A stretch of 21,295 nt of DNA from Pseudomonadota bacterium (GTDB taxonomy: Bacteria > Myxococcota_A > Polyangia > Polyangiales > Polyangiaceae), in contig JAEYVE010000100.1 in the NCBI GenBank assembly GCA_023432025.1, positions 1 to 21,295 of the forward strand, in the 5' to 3' direction. Below, piece after piece: positions 15,013 through 21,295 of this stretch (position 1 is its first letter; each line of letters opens with the position of its first letter). Below the pieces are notes generated by a model. The model was not told the DNA's origin. It saw nothing but the letters and a program-made list of their open reading frames with translations, and ran no database searches. Both the position numbers and the translations under genes were made by a program.

Positions 15013-16896
15013 GTGTCGCCGACGAACCCTGGGAGCGCAAAACCCCGAGCCCCGCTGGTGGGGCGCTATCGGTTCGTGCGACTCCTCCGCGACCGTGCCT
15101 GGCTCGCAGAAGACATGCGCAGCGGACGCGAGGTCGTCGTTGGGCTGGTCGGCCAGCGGGAGGCCGAGTGTTTCGAGAAGATGAAGGGCCTCGAGGATCG
15201 GCACCTCGCGTCCATCCTTTCGGTCCACACCACCGTCGCTGAAAACGAGCGCCCTGCCGGAGTCCTCGCAGGTGAAGCTGCGGTGGTGTCCGAGCTCGTT
15301 CGAGGCAAGGCCCTCTCTCTTCTGCTCGGCGATCGAACGGCGCTGCCCCACGCGCGCGCCGTGGCCTGGGTTCTCCGCATTGCCAGGAGCCTTCATCGCG
15401 CGAGTGAGCCCGAGGTAGCGCACGGCGCCATTTCTCCGGCGGCCATCGTCGTTCAGGGACCGGGTCATCCGGTGGCCCCCGTCCTTTCTTTCTTTCGCTC
15501 ACCGGCGCTCGGTCTCGCGCTGTCTCCCGAAGTGCTCTCAGGCGCTGAGCCCACGCCGGCCGACGACGTGTGGAGCCTGGGAGTGTGCTTGTACGCCGCG
15601 CTCACGGGACACTACCCGTTTCCAGGCGCAACCGCCGACGCGGTGCGGCGCGCCACGAGACAAAGACCCGCTCCGCTCGTCCGCTACGGCGTCGACGAAC
15701 CTGTCCTTCAGCGCCTCTTGAGCGAGCTCTTGGCGCCCGATCCCGCGCATCGCTTGCGCTCGCTCTCCGAGCTCGTCGACGCGCTCGACGCTTTCGAGCT
15801 TCAGAATCCGTTGCCGTCCCGAGAGGCTACCTCGGGAGCGCGTCCGTTTTCGCGCGGTCCCCTCGCGCGCCCCACCGCGCAGCAGAATAGCCCGACGCTG
15901 AGTGGAGTCGTCTTCGACACGGCGGCCGCGGAAACCCCCGACCTCGATGCGCTGCGCGAGCCCCCGGCGCGCGAGACCCCGCCGCCACCCGAAGCCGCGC
16001 CGCCACGCGCGGCCGCGCCGCTGCGCGGCCCCGTGGACTCGGCGCTTCCTTCTGCGCCCGAAGTGGCGCGCCCGAGCGAGCCGCGCGTATCGCGTCCCAT
16101 CAGCCTGACGCCGCCGGCCCATCATCCCTTCCAGAAAAAGGGCGTGCGTTGGCCGCTCGTCGCGGCGGTCGCCGGCCTGGCCTTCGCTGCTTACTATTTC
16201 GTGCTCGGGCCGGGAGCCGAGCTCACGCGTGGCAAAGCCGCAGAGCCGCAAGCCACCGTCGTCGCGGAGCCGGCCGCGTCCGCACACAAGGCGACCCCGA
16301 CGGCCCGAAAGCGCACCAAAGAAGAAAAGCTCGACGCGTGCGTGCGCTCGTTCTTCGAAGACGATCAGTTCACCGCCGACGCCGACTTTGCCTTCGTCTG
16401 CCAAGACGGACCGCTTTATTCCGTGGGGCGTCAACTGCACGAGCTCGCCGAAGCCAAGAACGACGCTCGCGACGGCGCCCCCGACGCACCGAGCGCAGCG
16501 GCGCCCAAGACTGTGGGCAAGGGAGCGAACGTGGACGTCGTGCGTGCGGAGCGCAACCGACGTCCTCTGGGCTGGTACGAGCTCTTGGCGTCCGCCATCG
16601 TGCGCCGCTCGTGCTGTCAGCCCGCGCCGCCGGTCGAGCTGCCCAAGACCGCCGGTTGGTGTGATCAACTCGACGACGTCGTCGACAACCTAGCGGAAGA
16701 CAGCGCGCGCTCGGGTGATCTGGCTCCACGCGTCAAACGCTTCGATCGCGCCGTGGACTGTTTGTACGCGGGCCGCATCGAAATTCCGTACCCGGACTAC
16801 GCGACGAGGCCCCTGGACGAAGCTCAGCGCTCCGCCCTGCAGCGTTTTCTGTCGCACGCAGCGGTGAGCGAGGCCAAGCGCCGCATGCTCGAGTAG
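15013..16896 (+). CDS. Membrane pseudokinase (Ser/Thr kinase-like) with six-cysteine exported domain
   Basis: The protein has 627 residues. Residues 17-300 follow a Hanks-type kinase outline but lack every catalytic element. The glycine loop is absent. The ATP lysine is G44 (VVVGLV). The HRDLKPEN loop reads HGAISPAAI (137-145), and DFG reads SFF (159-161). Structural landmarks survive: SPE (171-173), the C-lobe aspartate in DDVWSLGVCLYAALTGHYPF (184-203), and an arginine near the end of the lobe. An Ala/Pro-rich linker (300-375) leads to a membrane helix at about 380-399. A roughly 225-residue exported region with six cysteines (DACVR, FVCQD, RSCCQ, WCDQL, DCLYA) follows. It is probably a signalling scaffold rather than an enzyme. 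GTG 15013 places the kinase fold near the N-terminus; longer starts would overlap the divergent gene. The Shine-Dalgarno is weak. Confidence 0.85.
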   Translation: MSPTNPGSAKPRAPLVGRYRFVRLLRDRAWLAEDMRSGREVVVGLVGQREAECFEKMKGLEDRHLASILSVHTTVAENERPAGVLAGEAAVVSELVRGKALSLLLGDRTALPHARAVAWVLRIARSLHRASEPEVAHGAISPAAIVVQGPGHPVAPVLSFFRSPALGLALSPEVLSGAEPTPADDVWSLGVCLYAALTGHYPFPGATADAVRRATRQRPAPLVRYGVDEPVLQRLLSELLAPDPAHRLRSLSELVDALDAFELQNPLPSREATSGARPFSRGPLARPTAQQNSPTLSGVVFDTAAAETPDLDALREPPARETPPPPEAAPPRAAAPLRGPVDSALPSAPEVARPSEPRVSRPISLTPPAHHPFQKKGVRWPLVAAVAGLAFAAYYFVLGPGAELTRGKAAEPQATVVAEPAASAHKATPTARKRTKEEKLDACVRSFFEDDQFTADADFAFVCQDGPLYSVGRQLHELAEAKNDARDGAPDAPSAAAPKTVGKGANVDVVRAERNRRPLGWYELLASAIVRRSCCQPAPPVELPKTAGWCDQLDDVVDNLAEDSARSGDLAPRVKRFDRAVDCLYAGRIEIPYPDYATRPLDEAQRSALQRFLSHAAVSEAKRRMLE

Positions 16897-16914
16897 CCGC
16901 AGAGCGCGACGGGG

Positions 16915-16952
16915 CCGAGCTGCGCGAGAGCGCCGCGACTCCGCAGCTTCGG
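16915..16952. terminator. Possible bidirectional terminator between convergent genes
   Basis: In the 59 bases between the pseudokinase stop and the glycosyltransferase stop, 16915-16924 pairs with 16942-16952, giving ten base pairs with one bulged T around a 17-base loop. No T-run follows on either side, so the assignment rests on the stem and on its position between converging genes. Confidence 0.35.
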
Positions 16953-16955
16953 GCG

Positions 16956-18011
16956 TCACGCGCGCGGCGGCGTCGAGGAAGACGCCAACTGATCGACGGC
17001 GAACGGCGGTTCCGCGCCGCTTGACGGCAGCTCGCGTGTGGGGCCAGCCGCGCCGAGCCACGCGCCACCTTCGCGGATAGCGCGCTCGCGGTGGTAGGCC
17101 TGCAGCTCTTCCAGGAGGCGCCGGTTCACGCTGAGCAAATCCGTGACGAACGCCAGCAGCATCGTGTGGAAGCCCATCATCAAGAGCACGGCGGCCAAGA
17201 GGAGAGATTGAACTTTCCCCGAGCCCTGCTGGAGCACGAAGTAGTAGTACAAAAACCGCGCAGCGATGGCGGTGCCCGCGGCAAAAATGACCGCGCCAAT
17301 CACCATGAAGAAGCGAAACGGGCGGTAGACCACGAACATCCGCACGATGGTGATCATGGACTTCCGCACGTACGCCGGGACGCTTCGCACGAGCCGAGAA
17401 GGGCGCAAATCCCGGTTCACGCGGATGGGCACCGAGACGACGTTGAAGTTCTTTTGTCCCGCCGCGATGATCGTTTCCAGCGTGTAGGTGTACTTGCTGA
17501 ACACGTTCAGGCTCAGCGCCGCGTCCCTGGAGAACGCGCGAAAGCCGCTCGGTGCGTCCAAGACGGTGGTCCCGCTGACCAGCTTCACCACGGCGCTGCC
17601 CGCCTTCTGCAGCAGCTTTTTGGCGAGCGAGAAGTGCTCGATGGTGCCGATGGGGCGCGCGCCGATCACGATGTCCGCTTTGCCCACCAAAATCGGCGCG
17701 ACGAGCTGGGGGATGTCGGCGCCCACGTACTGGTTGTCCGCGTCCGTGTTGACGATGATGTCCGCGCCGCGCGCTAGGCTCGACTGAATGCCGAGCATGA
17801 AGGCGCGCGCGAGCCCCTTGTTGCTGGCGAAGCCCACCACGTGATGCACGCCGTGCCCGCGCGCCACCTCCACGGTGCGATCGCTGCTGCCGTCGTCGAT
17901 CACGAGAATTTCGATCTCGTCGATACCGTCGATCTGCTTGGGGAGATCGGCCAGCGTGACGGGCAGCGACGCCTCTTCGTTGAAGCAGGGGATTTGAATG
18001 ATGAGCTTCAT
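16956..18011 (-). CDS. Family 2 glycosyltransferase with two membrane helices (GtrB/dolichol-phosphate-mannose-synthase-like)
   Basis: This 351-residue protein has an N-terminal GT-A domain. IPCFNEE opens it (7-13), the nucleotide-binding acidic pair is D39/D40 in VIDDGSSD, and the metal-binding DAD is at 90-92 in VNTDADNQY. GARP and SGFRAFSR segments are typical of polyprenyl-phosphate sugar synthases. Two hydrophobic helices follow at about 233-260 and 268-292, then a charged helix and a Ser/Pro-rich tail. The family transfers a sugar from a nucleotide sugar to a polyprenyl phosphate lipid at the inner membrane for glycan or protein glycosylation. The sugar cannot be predicted from sequence alone. 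The ATG at 18011 gives the canonical MKLIIQIPCFNEE start. It lies 118 bases downstream of ku on the same strand, but no functional link is evident and no glycan cluster is present. Confidence 0.93.
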   Translation of the reverse strand: MKLIIQIPCFNEEASLPVTLADLPKQIDGIDEIEILVIDDGSSDRTVEVARGHGVHHVVGFASNKGLARAFMLGIQSSLARGADIIVNTDADNQYVGADIPQLVAPILVGKADIVIGARPIGTIEHFSLAKKLLQKAGSAVVKLVSGTTVLDAPSGFRAFSRDAALSLNVFSKYTYTLETIIAAGQKNFNVVSVPIRVNRDLRPSRLVRSVPAYVRKSMITIVRMFVVYRPFRFFMVIGAVIFAAGTAIAARFLYYYFVLQQGSGKVQSLLLAAVLLMMGFHTMLLAFVTDLLSVNRRLLEELQAYHRERAIREGGAWLGAAGPTRELPSSGAEPPFAVDQLASSSTPPRA

Positions 18012-18129
18012 CGTGCTCGCGTCTGGGTGCGAAGCGGCAACGAGGGCCGGAGAGGCGCCACGGAGCGCCGGGAACCTTCGCCGATGAGGCAGATTGCCAC
18101 AAGGGGCCGCCTGCGCGCTTCGTGGGCGC

Positions 18130-18993
18130 TCAACCCGTCTGGTGCTTGCCGCGACGCCGCTTGGGCGCGGCGGACTCCGCCTTGGGCGCCTTCTTCGGTG
18201 GCTTCAGCACGGCGTCCTCGCCGCCCTTCTGGGCGAGGCTCTGCTTGAGCGCCTCGAACAGATCGATGATTTGCGCCTTCGGGGCCTCCGGCGCGACCGT
18301 GACTTCCTGCCCCTCCGCCTTCTGCTCCACCGCCTCCAGCACGCGCTCACGGAACGAGTCGTGGTACTTGTCCGACTCGAACTCGTCCTTGGAAAGCTGC
18401 TCGATGAGCTTCTGGGCGAGGTCTCGCTCTACGTCGCTGAATTTGAACGTGGCCCCCGTGTCGATTTCGTCGAACTCGCGCACCTCGTCCGCGTAAAACA
18501 GCTGGTGAAAGAGCAGGCCCTTTTTGTAGGGGCGAATCACGATGAGCTGCTCCTTGCCGCGAGCCGCCCAGCGCCCGACGGCGACCCGCCCCGACTGCTC
18601 CATGGACTGGCTGAGCAGCGAATAGGCCTTGTCGCCGCCCTTGTCGGGGCCCAGGTAATAGGAGTGCTCGACCTGAACGAGGTCGATCTGCGCGAGCGGA
18701 ACGAACTCCACGATCTCGATGCTGTTGCTTTTTTCCGCCTCGAGAGCCTTGAGCTCTTCGTCGGTGAACGTGACGTACTGGCCGCGCGCGTGCTCGTAGC
18801 CCTTGACCGTGCTCTTGCGGTCCACCACCTCGTCGTCGACGGGGCAGTAGTACTGCATCTTGAGCCGCCCGCCGCACTTGTCGTGCAGCATGTTGAAGCG
18901 GACTTGCTCGGACGAAGCAGCCGTGTAGAGCTTGACCGGAATCGACACGAGCCCAAACGAAATGGTCCCGGTCGAAATAGCGCGCGCGGACAT
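18130..18993 (-). CDS. ku: Bacterial Ku, DNA end-binding protein for non-homologous end joining
   Basis: This is a 287-residue Ku, a normal length for the bacterial homodimer that encircles broken DNA ends and recruits LigD. The N-terminus SARAISTGTISFGLVSIPVKLY is diagnostic. It is followed by FNMLHDKCGGRLKMQYYCPVDDEVV, KGYEHARGQYVTFTDEEL and the ring-forming SYYLGPDKGGDKAYSLL region. The C-terminal extension is rich in Lys, Ala and Pro and ends in a basic KRRRGKHQTG tail, which in other Ku proteins contacts DNA. ATG 18993 with GGGG five bases upstream is chosen. A TTG at 19059 would add 22 residues not found in the family and would overlap the ligD start. It is divergent from ligD, with only 31 bases between the two start codons, so the pair is probably regulated together. 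Confidence 0.97.
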   Translation of the reverse strand: MSARAISTGTISFGLVSIPVKLYTAASSEQVRFNMLHDKCGGRLKMQYYCPVDDEVVDRKSTVKGYEHARGQYVTFTDEELKALEAEKSNSIEIVEFVPLAQIDLVQVEHSYYLGPDKGGDKAYSLLSQSMEQSGRVAVGRWAARGKEQLIVIRPYKKGLLFHQLFYADEVREFDEIDTGATFKFSDVERDLAQKLIEQLSKDEFESDKYHDSFRERVLEAVEQKAEGQEVTVAPEAPKAQIIDLFEALKQSLAQKGGEDAVLKPPKKAPKAESAAPKRRRGKHQTG

Positions 18994-19024
18994 CGTTTCC
19001 CCATTATGCCGCGTGGAGGTCCGA

Positions 19025-21295
19025 GTGACGAAAAGTTCGGCTGAAGAAGGCGCCAACAAACGGCGCGATCTGGACGCTTATCGAACCAAGCGCCACCCGG
19101 GTCGCACCAACGAGCCGTTCACCGCTGAACGCCCTGTCAGCAACGGCAAGACCCTCACCGGTCGCTACGTGGTTCATCAGCACGCGGCCTCGCGCATGCA
19201 CTGGGACGTGCGCTTGCAAGTCGGCAACGCGCTGAAGAGCTTCGCCGTGCCGCGCGGCCCCAGCTTGGATCCGGCGGACAAGCGCCTCGCCGTGAACACG
19301 GAGGACCACCCGCTCGAGTACCTCGACTTCGAAGACGTCATTCCCGAAGGCAACTACGGCGCAGGCTCCATGATCGTGTGGGATCTCGGACGCGTGACGT
19401 ACCTGGACGGCACCGCGGAGGAAGGAATCGCCCGGGGCAAGATCGATTTCGTACTGAGCGGCTTCAAGCTGCGTGGACGCTTCGCGCTCGTCGAGACGGG
19501 CTCGAGGCGCGCCGAGCCCGGACACGCGCCCAAGCACGAGTGGCTGCTCTTCAAAAAGAAGGACGCCTTCAGCCGCGAGGGGTCCGACTTGCAGAGCGAG
19601 GCGCCCGAGAGCGTCCTCAGCGGGCTCACGGTGGACGAGCTGCGAGAGCGAACGGCCATCGGCGCGCGCATCGCGGCCGAAGCGACCTCTTTGGGACGAA
19701 GGGACGCGCCGCTCGACACCAAGCGTTTCGTGCCCATGACGTGCGCCCTCGAAGGCGCGCGCCTCGACGACCCAGCTTGCGTGTACGAGCTGAAGTTGGA
19801 CGGCGTGCGCATCATCGCGGACAAGCGCGGGAGCGAAGTGTCGCTGCGCTACCGCACGGGTCGCTCGGCCACGACCAGCTACCCGGAGGTGGTGCGCGCC
19901 GTGCGCTCGCTCGCCGTGGACAACGTGGTGCTGGACGGAGAAATCGTCGCCTTCGACGACGAGGGACGCCCGAGCTTCCAGCGTCTCGGTCCGCGCATTC
20001 ATGCCGTGCGCCCGCGCGACGTGGCGGCCGCGGAGGCCAAGGTGCCCGTCGTGTACCTCGCCTTCGATCTACTCGAGGTCGACGGCGCCACCCTTCTCGA
20101 CGTACCGCTCCTCGAGCGCAAGGCGCTCTTGATGAAGGTGCTCAAAGGCAAGGGCCTCGTGCGAGCGCTCGACCACATTCCCGGCGCGGGGCAAGCGTTG
20201 TTCGACCTGTGCAGAGGCCAAAGGTTGGAAGGGGTCGTCGCCAAGCGCGCGAGCTCGCTCTATCGGCCGGGCCCGAAGCGCTCGAGCGATTGGGTGAAAA
20301 TCAAATGCGAGCGCGACGACGACTTCGTCGTCGTCGCTTTCTTGCCGCCCAAGGGCAAACAGAGCGGCGTCGGGTCGCTGTGCGTCGCGAGCCTCGTCGA
20401 CGGACGTCCGTACTTTCGCGGCCGCGTCGGCAGCGGAATCGCTCGCGAAACGCACGAGCTCCTGGAGGCGCGTCTGGCTCCGCTCGTCGTCCCCGAATGG
20501 CCGTGCACGGGTCCGCTGCCCGAGGACCTGAAGGGTGCCCGCTTCGTGCGACCCGAGCTCGTGGTGCGTGTGCAGTCCATGGGCTTCACGGACGAGGGGC
20601 GCCTGCGCGCGCCCGTGTTCCTCGGCGTCCGCGACGACGTGCGCCCCGAAGAGTGCACCGCCGCGCCCCCCGAGCAGACGCTCGAGCTCGAGCTCGAGCG
20701 CGGAGGTGACGACGAAGACGCGCTCGGCGACGAGACGACGCGAACGGATACGCAAAACGCGCCCTCCTCGCGCGCGCGGAGCGGCGGCCGCCCACCCAAG
20801 CCGCGAGTGACCGTCACCAATCGAACCAAGGTGTTCTGGCCCGACGAGCGCTTCACCAAGGGTGATTTGTGCGACTACTACGCGCGCGTCGCGCCCTTCA
20901 TGTTGCCGTTCTTGCACGGGCGTCCGGTGGTGCTGGTGCGTTACCCGGACGGCATTTCGGGCAAGAGCTTCTATCAGTGGCGCGCTCCGCAGGGCACACC
21001 CGCGTGGATTCGCACGCTCGAGCTGTACGACGAGGACAAGCAGGAAGCGCGGGGCGAGGGTAAGAGCGTGTTCTTGCTCGACGACGCAGACGCGCTGGTT
21101 CACGTCGCGAACCTCGGCTGCATCCCCCTTCACGTGCTGGCGAGCCGCGAAACCACGCCGACCGCCTGCGACTTTCTCACGGTGGATTTCGACATTGGAG
21201 CGCGCCCCTTCCAAGACGGCGTGCGGCTCGCGCTCACCGCGCGTGAAATTCTGACGGACCTCGGCCTCGTCGGTTACCCGAAGACGAGCGGGCAA
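19025..21295 (+). CDS. ligD: LigD, multifunctional NHEJ DNA ligase (PE-LIG-POL order), 3' end cut by the window edge
   Basis: There are 757 codons open to the right edge with no stop. The 3'-phosphoesterase domain comes first (about 45-175), with H53, H59, D61, R63, H95 and Y99 in HQHAASRMHWDVRL and EDHPLEY. The ATP-dependent ligase domain (about 235-540) has nucleotidyl lysine K257 in KLDGVR, DGEIVAF, EGVVAKR and WVKIK. An acidic linker (about 550-590) leads to the primase/polymerase domain, with NLGCIPLHV and the metal-binding D721/D723 in VDFDIG. The order matches Pseudomonas LigD rather than Mycobacterium (POL first). The GTG start has a perfect GGAGGT at 19015-19020. It trims, fills and seals Ku-bound double-strand breaks. 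About 80-110 residues of the POL domain are probably missing beyond the edge. All three active sites look intact as far as visible. Confidence 0.97.
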   Translation, partial: MTKSSAEEGANKRRDLDAYRTKRHPGRTNEPFTAERPVSNGKTLTGRYVVHQHAASRMHWDVRLQVGNALKSFAVPRGPSLDPADKRLAVNTEDHPLEYLDFEDVIPEGNYGAGSMIVWDLGRVTYLDGTAEEGIARGKIDFVLSGFKLRGRFALVETGSRRAEPGHAPKHEWLLFKKKDAFSREGSDLQSEAPESVLSGLTVDELRERTAIGARIAAEATSLGRRDAPLDTKRFVPMTCALEGARLDDPACVYELKLDGVRIIADKRGSEVSLRYRTGRSATTSYPEVVRAVRSLAVDNVVLDGEIVAFDDEGRPSFQRLGPRIHAVRPRDVAAAEAKVPVVYLAFDLLEVDGATLLDVPLLERKALLMKVLKGKGLVRALDHIPGAGQALFDLCRGQRLEGVVAKRASSLYRPGPKRSSDWVKIKCERDDDFVVVAFLPPKGKQSGVGSLCVASLVDGRPYFRGRVGSGIARETHELLEARLAPLVVPEWPCTGPLPEDLKGARFVRPELVVRVQSMGFTDEGRLRAPVFLGVRDDVRPEECTAAPPEQTLELELERGGDDEDALGDETTRTDTQNAPSSRARSGGRPPKPRVTVTNRTKVFWPDERFTKGDLCDYYARVAPFMLPFLHGRPVVLVRYPDGISGKSFYQWRAPQGTPAWIRTLELYDEDKQEARGEGKSVFLLDDADALVHVANLGCIPLHVLASRETTPTACDFLTVDFDIGARPFQDGVRLALTAREILTDLGLVGYPKTSGQ

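Noticed and set aside
15538..16668. Minus-strand 376-codon open frame opposite the pseudokinase
   Set aside because: It is Arg/Gly-rich with no recognisable domain; the plus frame carries kinase-fold landmarks and a membrane helix.
18994..19059. N-terminal extension of Ku from TTG 19059
   Set aside because: Ku proteins start close to the ARAI-GTISFG motif, and the extension would cover the ligD start and ribosome site. ATG 18993 has its own Shine-Dalgarno.
20313..20337. Perfect 11-base inverted repeat with a 3-base loop inside ligD
   Set aside because: It is fully explained by the codons for Asp-Asp-Asp-Phe-Val-Val-Val (GAC repeats opposite GTC repeats) in a conserved protein region.
20681..20698. 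Three CTCGAG hexamers in a row in ligD
   Set aside because: They encode alternating Leu-Glu in the acidic linker with the organism's preferred codons; no evidence of a DNA-level role.
20069..21295. Minus-strand 408-codon open frame opposite ligD
   Set aside because: It is antisense to all the conserved ligase and polymerase motifs; the plus frame has GGAGGT and family motifs throughout.

Overview
The window looks like chromosomal DNA of a high-GC, predatory or soil-type deltaproteobacterium-like organism, most likely a myxobacterium (Myxococcota, Polyangiales-like). This is an inference from gene style, not from a marker gene. The signs are a strongly GC-biased third codon position, frequent GTG starts, and many lipoproteins. 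Proteins built as an Ala/Pro-rich cytoplasmic stretch, one membrane helix and an exported domain recur, as do TPR/PEGA proteins, zinc-ribbon/FHA proteins and kinase-like membrane proteins. I see no tRNA, rRNA, CRISPR array, insertion sequence or phage gene. No gap between genes exceeds 300 bases; the largest is 5901-6078, where I see no convincing promoter or RNA.

Left block (1-5900). A tightly packed minus-strand operon runs from 4515 down to the left edge. It encodes a TPR/PEGA membrane protein, an FG-GAP beta-propeller lipoprotein, an NtrC-type sigma-54 response regulator, and the first 21 codons of a further gene that overlaps the regulator's stop codon. Divergent from it is a second TPR protein with two C-terminal membrane helices. 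A small proline-rich lipoprotein converges on that gene.

Middle block (6079-11869, plus strand). ruvA comes first. A clear sigma-70-like promoter follows, then a run of co-directional genes: a double zinc-ribbon/double FHA protein, a Nudix-fold protein with a damaged catalytic box, a ComF-type phosphoribosyltransferase, a large one-helix membrane protein, and a lipoprotein.

Right block (11909-21295). On the minus strand lie mutS2 and a small unrecognised alpha/beta protein. Across a 125-base spacer carrying a perfect 11-base inverted repeat is a divergent membrane pseudokinase that has lost the catalytic lysine and both catalytic aspartates and has a six-cysteine exported domain. A family 2 glycosyltransferase follows on the minus strand. 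The window ends with a divergent non-homologous end-joining pair, ku (minus) and ligD (plus, running off the right edge). Only 31 bases separate their start codons.

Two themes run across the window. DNA maintenance genes are dense: ruvA, a Nudix-fold protein, comF, mutS2, ku and ligD. Envelope sensing or signalling proteins sit between them. In addition, short tandem duplications with a period of exactly 15 bases occur at four separate places, three of them in frame inside genes.
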